From Lewinellaceae bacterium (lineage in GTDB: Bacteria > Bacteroidota > Bacteroidia > Chitinophagales > Saprospiraceae), in contig JACJYP010000011.1 in the NCBI GenBank assembly GCA_020636045.1, positions 62,001-126,000 of the forward strand: 64,000 bases of DNA, read 5' to 3'. Within the stretch, counting starts at the first letter, position 1. Every line of letters starts with the position of its first letter. The position numbers and the translations under genes were made by a program. Below the pieces are notes generated by a model that was not told the origin of the DNA, ran no database searches, and saw nothing but the letters and a program-made list of their open reading frames with translations. This document shows positions 35,082-46,400 of this stretch, one piece after another.

Positions 35082-38000
35082 TCAGCGTAATAAAGTCACA
35101 TCCCCCCATACTGATTCCCTGCGCTCGTCGCAGAGTATTTCAAAGCGGTAAACGTACACGTCCGAAGGCCCGGGCTTGCCATCGATCGTTCCATCCCAAA
35201 ATACATTTCCGCTGTTCTCATATACTTTCTCCCCCCAGCGGTCGTAAATCCTGAGACTTCCGATCACTTCAATCCCTTCATAGGGAACGATCCTGAACAC
35301 ATCGTTCACGCCGTCGCCGTTAGGCGTGAAGGCATTCGGTATGAGCAATCGTTTCGGATCGCAGGGAGGCACAACGACGATCCGGTATGTGATCAGGCCT
35401 TCACATCCGTGCTCATCCGTCACCAGCAAAAAATACTCGGGTTGTGTGCTGTCCGCTTCGATCGTCAGGTTCTGACAGCCGGGGCATAACGGATCGGAAG
35501 GCGACCACATATATTGTGTAAATCCCGGCGGTCCGTTCAAAACAAGTATCTCTCCCGGAAGTGCAAGGATCGAATCGGGGTCGCTGACAGCCGGCAAAGG
35601 GAAAGCCGAAACCAGCACGCAATGTGTGCTGTCGCAGCCATTGGATGCGGCAAAATTCCTGCAGACCGTTCCGCTTTGAGTGAATAGTGTGTCGTATACA
35701 AACAAGGTATCGCCGGCACAAAAAGCAAGCGTTTCTTCCGTCATCGGACTGGGCAGGACCTCCAGATGCTGTATGAGCAGACTGTCACAGCCGGCCTGGT
35801 TTTGCAGCGCCCTGACATAGTCGCCCGGCACATCGGTCAGGTTGCCCAATATATCGACAGGCTCGCCTTGGCAGGTGATGATGTCCGGGAGTTTCAGCGT
35901 ATCGGGCTGATTTACATTTATCGTAGCATTCAATATTTCTGTGCAACCATTTGACAATGTGATGGTTACAAAATAACTGGCAGTTTGGGCCGGCATGACG
36001 GTTTGTTGTTGGGAATTTGGCGTTGTTATGCCTGCCCCCGACCATTCATACGAGGCGCCGGACGGAAAAGCGATCAGTGTGGCCGTTTCGCCTTTGCACA
36101 ACCCGGAAGAGTCATACGCGATCATGTAATTCGCGCCGAAACGCAAACTGAAGGTATGATCGACGTTACATCCCGCGCCGGATGCTTCAAGCGTCAAAGT
36201 AACCAAAGCCCCCGCTGGAGTGCCTGATGGCGGTATATAGGTCGTGGTGGCGCAAGTGTCGCATAAAATATCGACAGACGGCAGCCATTGATAGGAATAA
36301 TCCTGTTGTTGGGGTATCCCTATTTCAGCACTCTGTATCTGACAGAATTCAAGCGTATCGTGCGTGATCGAAATGCTGTTCAAGGGGATCGCCTGTTCTG
36401 CACAGATGCAGTTTTCTTCGGCGGGAAGCACGATCAACAGCCTGCAATACCACTCCGGATCAAGGTCCAATAATGATAAAATGGTCGTAGAGTCGCCCGG
36501 TTGCAAAGGCTGTGTAACGCTTACGGTTTGCAGCAGCGAATCGCCGGCGTTATGGATGCCATTCCCGTCAAGGTCGATCCAGATCTGCGCGGCAAGGCCA
36601 TTTATCGGAATGCTTCCAATGTTTTCGACGCTTGTTTCCAGCGATAGTATATCGCCGATTGCGCTGCCCGATACACTGTTCAGCCCAATTTCCGGATGCT
36701 CCGGTTGTACATCAATGAAATCCTCTCCGGTGGAAATAAAGACTTCGCAGGGAGAGCCTGTGCTTTCACAAAATGCTTCTGTACGGACGCGTGTCTGCAC
36801 CCGAATTACCTGGTCTGTACATCCTGCTGCCCCGTACATCACACCGAATTCGAAACGGATCAGGGTGCCGGGGCTGAGCCCGGGTGATATCGGTATTTTT
36901 AATTCCTGACCTTCCTGAACGGGCGGCCCGGGCGCTGCATTTTGCAACGCCGCATACGAACCTGCCTGGTATGAAAATCCCGGAGGCAGCGTCACATAAA
37001 TACTGTCATCACCGGCAGGAACCCCCAGCAGCGTGACCTGTACGGCGTACCTGCCGTTTCCGCCGCAAAATGCCGTTGGGTCTCCAACGGGCTCTATGTT
37101 TACCTGAGTTCCGTACGGAGGGTTCAGGCCGTCGATCATCAGCGGATTGCCCGGTTTGTTGAGGGTGTTTGTCGGCTTGCCGCAGGCGTCTTTGCCGCCC
37201 GTCCCGAACACCGCCTGGGTATTGGATACAAAACCGCAGGATGCAAGGGTTTTGAATCGCAGGAGGACTGCATTGTAAGGCGCCGAATCGATTCCCGGCA
37301 GACCCTGTGTTGCTACGGCCGGCAACAGATCGCCGATATTCCAGAGATAAAAATTGCCAGGCAAGACATCTGGATCGCCGGTCGGTATAAACGGTGCGCC
37401 CCCCGGATATGATATTTCACAGGTGCCCGGGATAAGTTGCAGGCCGGCGGGTAATGAGACTGAAGCAACCGGATCAATGGCGACCCCTTTGTTGGCATTG
37501 TAAATTTCAAATTCGAAAACACCGGAACTGTCGCACAGGGGCAGGATGGCCGGGTTTTGCAGGATATCCAGTTCCAGTTCCGGCCTTTGCAACCTCAGTT
37601 CGATGAAAAATGTATCGCTGAAGCATACACTTTCCGATAATTCAGCCGGAACGGCACAATCCCAGCCGTAAATGATCATCAGGGTGTCCGATTGGCAGGC
37701 GAGGTTTTTACCGCGCAGCCGGTAATTGTTTTGCGTATTGCCATTCACCTTGCCGGACAGAAAGATGCCGTTTTGCGCTGCGATTGCCTGGTTTTGCGGG
37801 AGCGCAAACAACTGAAAATTATCGGCGGCGCCACTCAGGGATTGAACACTAACCCAGGTGATCGCTGCCGGCGGGATAGCCCCGTTTTTCAGGGAGAACT
37901 CAAAACTGAAATCGGATGATGCTGAAAGAACGATCGTGTCGGAGGTAACAAGTTTAAGAGCAGGCGTATTCGGGTAAAACCCAATGGCATTTACAACAGA

Positions 38001-41000
38001 ATCCTTTGTAACCGGCGAACTGCCGTTGAAGCCGTTCAGGTATTGCAGGGTGAATCGCTGGCGTGAAGAGTCGGGTTTGTTGAACAGGCAATTCGGCTGA
38101 AAAAGGATACTGCTGCGCAATGTGAACCCCTCATCGACCCATTCCGTAAATGCCGGATTGAAATCGACGGCGACATTCGAGGTGTTTTGCACAAACGGAA
38201 GGGCGACATTGGCAAGCATCGGCACACTATCCTGCAGCACCAGATAATCCAGTTTGGCAGAAGAAACGTTCAGCCCTCCCGGCACTGTGTGAGTATACTC
38301 AGATATCTGTGCCAGCGGTCTTATCTCATAAGGGAACATGTTTTCCCGGGCGATGCGCAGCGAAAAGCGGAACTTTTTTACTTCAACAGAGGGCTCGCAG
38401 GGCCTGATATTGAACGTATGGGGTGTTTTGGTGGTCCTGAAACCCGAGTACTGCAAAGATCGGTGAGGCTGTTCGTCGTAGGCGTAACGCTTCCCGCCGG
38501 CACTGAGCGCCGTGCGAAAGCCGACCAGCGGCGGGTCGGGCTGATTGCTCGATTGCGGCCGGAAATTCAGGTCTATCCTGAAATCGGTATACACAAAGAT
38601 CGAATCGCCGAAATCGAGCGTTCCTTTGGGCAGGCACCCGTCGTCGAACAGATCCTGCAAAGAGAATTCGAAACGAAACCTTTGGGTAGAGATATCGTCG
38701 ACGGCAACCGGAGGGTATGTATTGACCTGATTGACGGTAAAATAGCCCTTGTCAATTATACTCTTCAGATCGTCTATCCGGCAACCGGCCTCCGAACCAT
38801 CGGCGTACCGGATGTGAATGCTATCGCCGATATACCTGAAATTCTGGGAGTTGGAGAATGTATTCCTGGCGCCGGCAGTGAGAAACTGGTCATTCCCCTG
38901 CGTCAGCATATCGCTGCCCACCACCTCGTGCCAGATGGTTCGGCCGAACTTTACCAGCGCACCCCCCGAATCAACAGCTCCGCCATACATCACCCGCAGG
39001 GTGTCACCCGGTAAAAAACGGTCGCGGCGCACCAGCGCAGCACTTGCCGGCGGGGCGCCGGGACTATCCGCTCGCCGGTTGTCATCATCGTCCTGATAGC
39101 CGAGGTTTAATCGGTATACGTCGAACCAGGCTGTTAACCCCGGCAACGGGAAAATAATATCGATAATGGTGGTGTCTCCATTGCCGTCATCGGGTTCCGG
39201 CGGACTACAACTCTGCAAAATGGCGACCCGCATGCTGTCGCATTCGCCGATGGCGCATTCAAATGGCGTATCGAGTTCAGGCGCCCACCACGATTTGCTT
39301 GCGATCGGCAGAAAACAGGACACCGGACAGTCACCTGTATAGACGATCACGGTGCCGTCGTCGGGCTGCTCGGGCTCCTGGCAGACAATATTGGTATCGC
39401 AGGTGTATCGCAGGCAGAAATCCATTTCCAGAGAGTCGCCCGGCAAGGGCAGGGCCCAGCCAAAATGTATGTTATATCCTCCATCGGGAAGGGAGGTTAC
39501 GGAATCGAAAGAAGTATTCACCCCTCCCAATGTCGCCAGGCAAGTCGTATCGAGCGACAGTCCGAGCGGCAGTTCCAGTTCGAGGTGCAAAAAGCCGTCG
39601 TTACCCAGCAGGTGTTTTGACGAAACCTCGTACTGAAAAGGGTAACTGGTACCGCTGACCAGGCAGGTTCCGACTTGCGTTCCGATCGCTGCGCTGAGAT
39701 GATAACGATCGTCCGGGACGATCAGCAGGGTGTCGGAAACAAATCCGTTTTCAGGACAATCCTTTTGATAAAAATATTCTACGCCGTACAAGGGCAGCGC
39801 TTGCCGACAGGGATCGGTGCAGGAATAGGAGTCGAACAGCAACAGGATCGAATCACCCGTGCCGATCGCGGGTACGACCACGGCGGCATCCTTGTAGACA
39901 GAAAGGCCGCAAACGGTCAGCACGCCGTTCGCCGAAAGTACGGGTGACAAGGATGTAGAGGCGCCATTGTGAACCATACTGAAGGAGCCGATCCCGATCC
40001 CGAAGTTCGACATGCTGTCAAGCGTCTGGAAGCGGACGTAGACGTCCGTCGCCTCTGCATGACCCTCGTTTACGATTTTTATCCCGGTGATGGCAGGGGT
40101 GTTGCCGCAGTTGTCGGTCGGAGGCGCCCATACCGGGCTGAACGTCAGCATGGGTATTTTGGTCGATGTATTGATATGTACGGTGACCGCTGCGCTGTCG
40201 AAACGGCAAACCTCATTGCCGCAACCCCATCCGACGATGATGTTTGATACGTTGATGTAAGGAGGTATGCCGCAATCCTCCACGACGATCTGTTCGTTAA
40301 AACACGCCTTTTCGTCCATTTCCAGCCAGTTGTCTCCATCGCCGAAGGCGCTGAAAAAACTGCCGGAAAAATCAGCCTGGAGGCTCGTGGGCGTATGGTT
40401 TTGGTTCGCGGCGCCCGCCACGGTGATTTGCAAACCGGGCTGGTGCTGATCGGTCATCCTCAGATTGCCGATCTTGCCGAGACGGGTGTTCTTGACGCAT
40501 ATCTCCCGGTACAGGGTATCGCCTTTCTCGCCACTCAAAATAACAGGGTCGACACTGTCGATCAGCAGCAGACCTGTTTCCACCGTGAACGGCGAAGTGG
40601 TGACCGCAGCGGTTCCACCTGGAGAACTCACCTGCAACCCGGCAATAAACAACTGCCCTGCATCCAGGAGATCGGCGGCCATGCAATCGGCGTGTATCAG
40701 CACCTTTATTGTCAATGACGCGTTTCCCTGTATGGAAGGTATTGCAAACGCCGGCATGTGCAGATCATCGATGTTAAACTCGGTGGCGCCATCAACGCTG
40801 CCGGCAATGTAAATGATCCCTTCCGGAAGTGTCATTGTGAATTTGACATCAGTTGCAGGAATCGCACCGTTGTTGAATACCGTAACGGTAAAGGTATCCG
40901 CACTGCAAACAAACAGCGAATCGGGATGCTGGTAACCAATCGTCAGATTCTGGGCCGAAGCGCCCCGGATACCGAGGATCAGGAACAGGAGTGTAAAAGT

Positions 41001-41018
41001 TGTTTTTGCAAATGGCAT
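35082..41018 (-). CDS. Giant DUF11-rich secreted protein with gliding-motility/CHU C-terminal domain (T9SS cargo)
   Basis: A 1978-aa protein with a signal peptide ending near ASAQN. The body is a series of beta-sandwich, DUF11-like modules (FTVTVFNNGAIPATDVKF and similar, repeated over about 1500 residues). Residues about 1714-1804 hold two copies of a 51-residue module, each with cysteines 28 residues apart. An Ig-like WSPSDPLCPGCQN segment follows, then the type B sorting domain (IPNAFTPNGDGVNDVF, YDRWGEKVYE, GDVTLLR) at about 1890-1978. It should cross the outer membrane by the T9SS and remain at the cell surface or be released. Adhesion or matrix roles are inferred from the architecture. 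Confidence 0.9.
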   Translation of the reverse strand: MPFAKTTFTLLFLILGIRGASAQNLTIGYQHPDSLFVCSADTFTVTVFNNGAIPATDVKFTMTLPEGIIYIAGSVDGATEFNIDDLHMPAFAIPSIQGNASLTIKVLIHADCMAADLLDAGQLFIAGLQVSSPGGTAAVTTSPFTVETGLLLIDSVDPVILSGEKGDTLYREICVKNTRLGKIGNLRMTDQHQPGLQITVAGAANQNHTPTSLQADFSGSFFSAFGDGDNWLEMDEKACFNEQIVVEDCGIPPYINVSNIIVGWGCGNEVCRFDSAAVTVHINTSTKIPMLTFSPVWAPPTDNCGNTPAITGIKIVNEGHAEATDVYVRFQTLDSMSNFGIGIGSFSMVHNGASTSLSPVLSANGVLTVCGLSVYKDAAVVVPAIGTGDSILLLFDSYSCTDPCRQALPLYGVEYFYQKDCPENGFVSDTLLIVPDDRYHLSAAIGTQVGTCLVSGTSYPFQYEVSSKHLLGNDGFLHLELELPLGLSLDTTCLATLGGVNTSFDSVTSLPDGGYNIHFGWALPLPGDSLEMDFCLRYTCDTNIVCQEPEQPDDGTVIVYTGDCPVSCFLPIASKSWWAPELDTPFECAIGECDSMRVAILQSCSPPEPDDGNGDTTIIDIIFPLPGLTAWFDVYRLNLGYQDDDDNRRADSPGAPPASAALVRRDRFLPGDTLRVMYGGAVDSGGALVKFGRTIWHEVVGSDMLTQGNDQFLTAGARNTFSNSQNFRYIGDSIHIRYADGSEAGCRIDDLKSIIDKGYFTVNQVNTYPPVAVDDISTQRFRFEFSLQDLFDDGCLPKGTLDFGDSIFVYTDFRIDLNFRPQSSNQPDPPLVGFRTALSAGGKRYAYDEQPHRSLQYSGFRTTKTPHTFNIRPCEPSVEVKKFRFSLRIARENMFPYEIRPLAQISEYTHTVPGGLNVSSAKLDYLVLQDSVPMLANVALPFVQNTSNVAVDFNPAFTEWVDEGFTLRSSILFQPNCLFNKPDSSRQRFTLQYLNGFNGSSPVTKDSVVNAIGFYPNTPALKLVTSDTIVLSASSDFSFEFSLKNGAIPPAAITWVSVQSLSGAADNFQLFALPQNQAIAAQNGIFLSGKVNGNTQNNYRLRGKNLACQSDTLMIIYGWDCAVPAELSESVCFSDTFFIELRLQRPELELDILQNPAILPLCDSSGVFEFEIYNANKGVAIDPVASVSLPAGLQLIPGTCEISYPGGAPFIPTGDPDVLPGNFYLWNIGDLLPAVATQGLPGIDSAPYNAVLLRFKTLASCGFVSNTQAVFGTGGKDACGKPTNTLNKPGNPLMIDGLNPPYGTQVNIEPVGDPTAFCGGNGRYAVQVTLLGVPAGDDSIYVTLPPGFSYQAGSYAALQNAAPGPPVQEGQELKIPISPGLSPGTLIRFEFGVMYGAAGCTDQVIRVQTRVRTEAFCESTGSPCEVFISTGEDFIDVQPEHPEIGLNSVSGSAIGDILSLETSVENIGSIPINGLAAQIWIDLDGNGIHNAGDSLLQTVSVTQPLQPGDSTTILSLLDLDPEWYCRLLIVLPAEENCICAEQAIPLNSISITHDTLEFCQIQSAEIGIPQQQDYSYQWLPSVDILCDTCATTTYIPPSGTPAGALVTLTLEASGAGCNVDHTFSLRFGANYMIAYDSSGLCKGETATLIAFPSGASYEWSGAGITTPNSQQQTVMPAQTASYFVTITLSNGCTEILNATINVNQPDTLKLPDIITCQGEPVDILGNLTDVPGDYVRALQNQAGCDSLLIQHLEVLPSPMTEETLAFCAGDTLFVYDTLFTQSGTVCRNFAASNGCDSTHCVLVSAFPLPAVSDPDSILALPGEILVLNGPPGFTQYMWSPSDPLCPGCQNLTIEADSTQPEYFLLVTDEHGCEGLITYRIVVVPPCDPKRLLIPNAFTPNGDGVNDVFRIVPYEGIEVIGSLRIYDRWGEKVYENSGNVFWDGTIDGKPGPSDVYVYRFEILCDERRESVWGDVTLLR
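35607..35880 (-). repeat. Two in-frame 51-codon cysteine-pair repeats
   Basis: Two tandem modules of exactly 51 codons: the first cysteine of each is C1716 and C1767, each followed 28 residues later by GCDS. The same spacing and GCDS ending occur nine times in the protein encoded at 53832-57404. Confidence 0.75.
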
Positions 41019-41238
41019 GTACTGTGTTGGGTATAGATGTCAGGATTTTGTTTTATCTGTCAGGTTTATATTACATAAAGAGGCATTGGACCCGTTGATA
41101 ATATGCAATGTAAAATTATGATCTTCATCAGAAAAATGGGTTCCGGTCGGCGGGATAATGATCCGGATGATATTCGAAGACAAAACGGCAGCATATCCAA
41201 AACAATCGCTGTAAAAAGCGCGCTGACGGCCCTTTTGC

Positions 41239-41246
41239 TACCTTTG
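41239..41246 (+). promoter_or_regulatory. -7 promoter element (TACCTTTG) for plsC
   Basis: An exact TAnnTTTG match 19 bp before the ATG at 41266, in a TTTTGCTACCTTTGC context identical to that in front of folD over nine bases. Confidence 0.65.
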
Positions 41247-41265
41247 CGGCCTGTTTATTATTCAC

Positions 41266-42006
41266 ATGGCCATTTTCCGAAAAATATGGGCGGCTTATGC
41301 CGCCATTCTGTTTCTGGTGCTGATGACACTGAGCCTGCCGGTCATTCTGCTGAACATGATCGTCGCGCCCGGCATACCTGCCCTGAGACACAATATTTGG
41401 TATTTACACCATTTTTTTACCCCCTTGTTCCTTACCCTTGTCGGTGTTCGCCTGCGCATAGAAGGGCGTGAAAAACTTGACAAAAAGCAATCGTATGTGA
41501 TTGTCGGCAATCACCGCTCTTCACTCGATTTTATTGTGCACGCCCATGCTTTCCCTGGTGTATTTCGCTTTCTGGCCAAGCAGGAATTGCAAAAAATACC
41601 GGTATTCGGGTGGGTGGTCAAAAAGATGTGCCTGAACGTAGACCGCAGGAGCGCCATGAGTCGTGCGCGAAGCGTGGTTGCACTAAAACAGCAACTCGCA
41701 GAAGGCTGGAGTATTTTTATTTACCCGGAAGGCAGCCGCAACAAATCGGATGATATGCTGGGACCTTTTTATGACGGCGCATTCCGGATCGCCATCCAAA
41801 CCGGGGCGCCACTAGTGATAGAAACCATCCTGAATATGTATGAAATAGCCGAAGGCTATGACCTCAGCCCTGGCGTTGTGCGGATCGTGTGGGACGGACC
41901 CATTTCGACCGCGGGCATGACTGCCGCGGATATTCCTACGTTGAAATCGGAAGTGGAACAAAAAATGCGCGAGCGGATAACGGCCTACATGAACAGCCGG
42001 GGCTGA
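41266..42006 (+). CDS. plsC: 1-acyl-sn-glycerol-3-phosphate acyltransferase
   Basis: A 246-aa inner-membrane enzyme making phosphatidate from lysophosphatidate. The N-terminal 60 residues hold one or two membrane segments. Catalytic motif I NHRSSLD is at 82-88 (H83, D88), a FGWVVKK segment precedes motif II, and motif III YPEGSR is at 153-158. Length is typical. The promoter lies 19 bp upstream; the cystathionine synthase gene follows after 58 bp and may be co-transcribed. Confidence 0.94.
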   Translation: MAIFRKIWAAYAAILFLVLMTLSLPVILLNMIVAPGIPALRHNIWYLHHFFTPLFLTLVGVRLRIEGREKLDKKQSYVIVGNHRSSLDFIVHAHAFPGVFRFLAKQELQKIPVFGWVVKKMCLNVDRRSAMSRARSVVALKQQLAEGWSIFIYPEGSRNKSDDMLGPFYDGAFRIAIQTGAPLVIETILNMYEIAEGYDLSPGVVRIVWDGPISTAGMTAADIPTLKSEVEQKMRERITAYMNSRG

Positions 42007-42064
42007 ACGCTATTATGTACAACCATCATTACCGGGTTTTACGATCCAAACACTCGAACATAAC

Positions 42065-43423
42065 ATGAATTACAAAGACAACATCCTTGAAACCATTGGG
42101 GATACCCCCCTGATCCGCCTGAACCGGATCGCTTCCGATATACCGGCACTCGTACTGGCAAAAGTAGAAACGTTCAACCCCGGGCACAGCATCAAAGACC
42201 GCATGGCGCTCAAAATGATTGACGATGCGGAAGCGCGCGGCGACCTGAAAAAAGGAGGCACTATCATCGAATGCACCTCCGGCAACACGGGTATGGGGCT
42301 TGCCCTCGTCGCCTGTGTGCGCGGTTATCGATGCATATTTACCACGACCGACAAGCAGAGCAAGGAAAAGATGGATATGCTGAAGGCGATGGGGGCTGAA
42401 GTGATCGTGTGCCCTACCAACGTGGAAGCAGAAGACCCGCGCTCATATTATGCGGTTGCCCGCCGGCTCAGTGAAGAGATTCCCAACTCGTTCTGGTGCA
42501 ACCAATATGACAATCTTTCCAACCGTCAGGCGCATTACGAAAGCACCGGCCCGGAAATTTGGGAGCAAACGGACGGTAAAGTAACCCATCTGGTGGTAGG
42601 CGTCGGTACAGGCGGTACCGTAAGCGGCGTTGCGAAATATCTGAAAGAAAAGAATCCGGACATTCAGATATGGGGCGCCGATACCTATGGTTCGGTTTTC
42701 AAGAAATACCACGAAACCAAGATATTCGACCCCAAAGAGATCTATCCATACATTACGGAAGGGATCGGAGAGGATATTTTGCCTGCCAATGTTGAATTTG
42801 ACCTGATCGACACCTTTGAAAAAGTCACCGACAAGGATGCGGCCATCTGGTCGCGGCGGCTGGCCCGGGAGGAGGGGTTGCTGCTCGGTTACTCTGCCGG
42901 CAGCGCTATGGGGGCCTTGTGGCAGTTGCGCGGCAAGTTAAAAAAGGAAGATGTGGTCGTTGTGATCTTTCACGACCACGGCAGCCGGTATGTGGGCAAA
43001 ATATATAACGACGACTGGATGCGGGAGCGCGGATTCCTCGATGTCGAACTGAAAATAAGGGACCTGATCTCGCGTAAAAAAGACCACCGCTTTATCTCGA
43101 TCAGCGCGGAGGAGTCTGTGCGACAGGCATTTAATCTGATGAAATCGTACGACATCAGCCAGTTGCCGGTCATGGATGGCGAGCGGGTCGTCGGCTCGAT
43201 CACCGAAACCCAGGTGCTGCATTTCCTGCTGGAAAACCCGATCCAGAATTCAGAAAAGACCGTCCGGGATGTAATGGGCAAAGCCTTCCCGTCGGTAAAC
43301 GACGACCTTCCGGTCAGTTACCTTAATCGCTATATCAATAAAGAAATACCTGCGGTGATCGTTACGGACCGGTCGGGCACCATGCACATCGTTACGCAGT
43401 ACGACCTGATCCAGAACCTGTAA
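42065..43423 (+). CDS. Cystathionine beta-synthase with C-terminal CBS domain pair
   Basis: A 452-aa PLP enzyme condensing serine and homocysteine. The PLP lysine is K44 in HSIKDRM, followed by the CTSGNTGMG loop, the GVGTGGTVSGV phosphate-binding loop and EGIGED. About residues 335-452 form a pair of CBS domains (FISISAEESVRQAFNLM and VSYLNRYINKEIPAVIV), expected to sense nucleotides or S-adenosylmethionine. No N-terminal haem region. O-acetylserine sulfhydrylase is the main alternative, but the CBS pair favours cystathionine synthase. Confidence 0.92.
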   Translation: MNYKDNILETIGDTPLIRLNRIASDIPALVLAKVETFNPGHSIKDRMALKMIDDAEARGDLKKGGTIIECTSGNTGMGLALVACVRGYRCIFTTTDKQSKEKMDMLKAMGAEVIVCPTNVEAEDPRSYYAVARRLSEEIPNSFWCNQYDNLSNRQAHYESTGPEIWEQTDGKVTHLVVGVGTGGTVSGVAKYLKEKNPDIQIWGADTYGSVFKKYHETKIFDPKEIYPYITEGIGEDILPANVEFDLIDTFEKVTDKDAAIWSRRLAREEGLLLGYSAGSAMGALWQLRGKLKKEDVVVVIFHDHGSRYVGKIYNDDWMRERGFLDVELKIRDLISRKKDHRFISISAEESVRQAFNLMKSYDISQLPVMDGERVVGSITETQVLHFLLENPIQNSEKTVRDVMGKAFPSVNDDLPVSYLNRYINKEIPAVIVTDRSGTMHIVTQYDLIQNL

Positions 43424-43427
43424 GCAA

Positions 43428-43463
43428 AACAGGCCATCCGGCTGGATTGTCGGATGGCCTGTT
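43428..43463. terminator. Bidirectional Rho-independent terminator
   Basis: Thirteen-base perfect arms (43428-43440 and 43451-43463) with a 10-nt loop lie 5 bp after the cystathionine synthase stop and 20 bp before the TraB-like gene stop. Between convergent genes it can serve both; no strong T-tract follows on either side. Confidence 0.75.
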
Positions 43464-43483
43464 GACTGATTTCAAATCAGCGA

Positions 43484-46400
43484 TCAATAGCGGTCGTAGT
43501 ACCTGCCGTTGATCGATTCGCTGACGTAGCGTTCGCGGTTGGCGAACCTGATCTCGCCCGTTTTTTTCCGGATAAACTCTTCTTTGTCTTTGCCCGTCAG
43601 GTCGGGAAATATTTGCTTGACAGGACCCATGCCATATCCTCCGCCATACGAATCGTAGGGGTTGTACATGTATTCTTCTTCCCCCTCATCTTCCTGATTG
43701 ACATAACTGAAGTCATTGGGCATGATCGCATAAGCGAGCCCCCAGTCTTTCATGTCCTTGCCCTTGATGTCGAAGAAAAAAAGCGTTGCGGGCTTGTTGT
43801 TCTGAACGGTTTTGTGTCGACTGATCAGTTGAATGGAATCAACGCTGCGGCGGCTGCGGTTGTCATCGACGATGATGAATGACCTCGCCAGCGCAACGGT
43901 GTCTGTAAACCAGCCGGCAAAGTCGCGCAGTTTTTTGGCCCGGGCCAGTTGGTTGAAAAACGTATAACGCGTTTTATCGTCTTCGCTGAAGGGCTTGAGT
44001 TTGCCGGGATCAACGGGGATATTGTTGCGCAGATAGATCTGATACGCCAGCATTTTGATGTTGTCATCTCCATATTTGATCCCGCGCTCCAGCAACGCCC
44101 GCACCGCTTTGTCCTTGTTTATAAAGGGCGCCAGCAACTCGAAGTTCCGTTCGACGATCATACTTATATCTTCGTTACCGTAACTGCTGTAATAGTCATA
44201 CTGGCCATAGCCATTTTCTCCTTTTGACCGGTTTAGTTCTTCCTGGTATTGATTTTGGGAAAGGTACCACGCCGTTTCGCGGATAAGGGCAGGCTTGAGT
44301 TTGGCGTACACCTTGGGCTTGACCAGGCCCTTCCTGACCAATTGACTCAGCAGGTGGTAGATTTCGTTTTGGTTGCTCCGGATGTCGGCAAGGCGCAACA
44401 GTTCCGGGAAAAATTGCGCGGTCAATTCGATCGTATCTATCAATTCCGAGATCAATCCCCCGCGGTCATTGGCGATATAGACCGGGCGTTCCTGCCAGAG
44501 CTCGAACATCGTTTTGAACGCCGGTTTGGTTTTTATTCTGGCCAGTGCACTGATCGCCAGCGATTGGTAACGGGCAGAATCGACGCTTGACACGCAAAAG
44601 TTGCGCAGCCAATCGATGGCCTCCGGCGATCCGGTCTCCGCCACGGCAAAGATCAGGGTGCTGCGATCTGCAAACTTCAGTTTGTGAAACTCGGGATTTG
44701 CGATCGTTGAAGTCAGCAAGGGCAGGTCCTCTGCCTTATAATGTACGCTCCAGGGTTTTCGCAATTCGTTCAGGGCCGCTTTTCGCTGAAGGCTGTCTTC
44801 CGAATATATTTCACCCAGGAATGAAAGGTTGCGCTCACCAAATTTAATGGGCCCTGTGATACTGTCCGTAGGGGTGAAACTGCTAAATACGGAACGCGTA
44901 AACCCGCTTTCCGGCGTCTTCAGATTTACCGTTGCCAGCAGCGTATACATCCTTTTGTTGATCAGGACCACTTTTGCCTTGATGCCGCGTGTGCTGTTGG
45001 TGTCTTCCAGCAGGAATTCTCCGATCAGCATGCTGTCGCGCATATTCCAATGGCTTTCTTTTATGGCCATCTTTTTATTGCGCGTCAGACCTTTAACGAC
45101 GTCCTGTTCAAATGAGTCGCGTGTAGGGACCAGGCCTCCCGAGAAATATTCTGTTGACCTGACGGAAACCTGCTCGCCAGTGTAAGGCGATCTGAGGATT
45201 TTCGAGCCGTTCTTGCTCCAGTCGTATGTATCTTCGTTATCGTACCTGTTGTACCGCTTGCGATTGGCTTCTTCAATGATCTTTCGCAGGTTCTCGATAA
45301 ATTTCTGCCGGGGCTTTTCCTGTGCGGGATGTACAACCACCTTGAAGTTTAAAGTGGTATCGCTGCGCTCTTTCCAGCCTTCCGGATAACTGTTGGGGAC
45401 GAAAGAAAATGATTCGAGGAAAGCTTTCGGGGCTCCCGGCGATTGTTTCCGGCATCCGATCAGATAGTAATGCGGACCATCGATGACGAGACGTGTATAA
45501 AACCAGGCACTGTCGCGATCCGAACGGAAAGAAATATCCTGCGAAGGATAGGGCGTTTCAGAGATCAGGTGCATGGCAGGCGGCTCCTTGGTAAACTGTT
45601 CCGCGATCTTTTCTCCAATGATGTTCAGTTCGAAAGTATCTTCCTCGATAAAGTTCCAGTCGTGATAATCGACCCTGTACAGAAAATAGGCGGCCTTGTC
45701 TTCCGGATCTACGGTAGCGGCCATAAAGTCATCGGCCTTTTTGTCATCCGTGGTATTTACCAGAAGGGTGGCCGGAAATGTGATCCTGAAACCGCCGTGT
45801 TCGGGCTGGAGCACGGTTGGCTGATGTTCTGCAGTTTTGACAGTTTCCAAAAACCGGATGCTGTTCATAAAACGATCCGCTTCCTCTCCCAAAGCGTAGT
45901 CGCCGTTTCCGCCGGTTGTGAACATGATCACTTCGAATGGTGTGACATATATCTTGTATCGCTGCACGTCTCCGCGGCGGGTGCGTGTAGTCACCTGGTG
46001 ACCCGGGAACGGGGTTTCCAGCCGGGTACGGTCCTGGATTTTTCCGGGAATTTTCTCGTATAAAATGCTGTCCAGGCGCTCGGCAACATATTCGGGGCTT
46101 TGCCCCGTCCACCAGCCAAATGTTTTCAGACGGTACACAGCGTAAAACGCGCCGTTGTTCATGTCAGCGCACAGGTGTTGTTCGAAACCCTTATAACTGG
46201 CAGTCGGATAGAACCTCCCGGGCGCATCGGCCGACCAAAGCGAGTCTTTCGACCATTGCTTGTCGAAATGTACGGGGAAGCGCATTTTCTCGATGCTCTC
46301 TTTATCCTGGTTACCGTTGTTCGCTGTGAACTTGACCGCCCTGACCTGGTATCCTTTCTCCCGTAACAGCCAGATGACCCCGGTTTCACCGGGCAGGTGC

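Noticed and set aside
38187..39014. Plus-strand frame of 275 codons inside the giant DUF11 protein gene
   Set aside because: Antisense shadow; the minus-strand frame is continuous for 1978 codons with a signal peptide and sorting domain.
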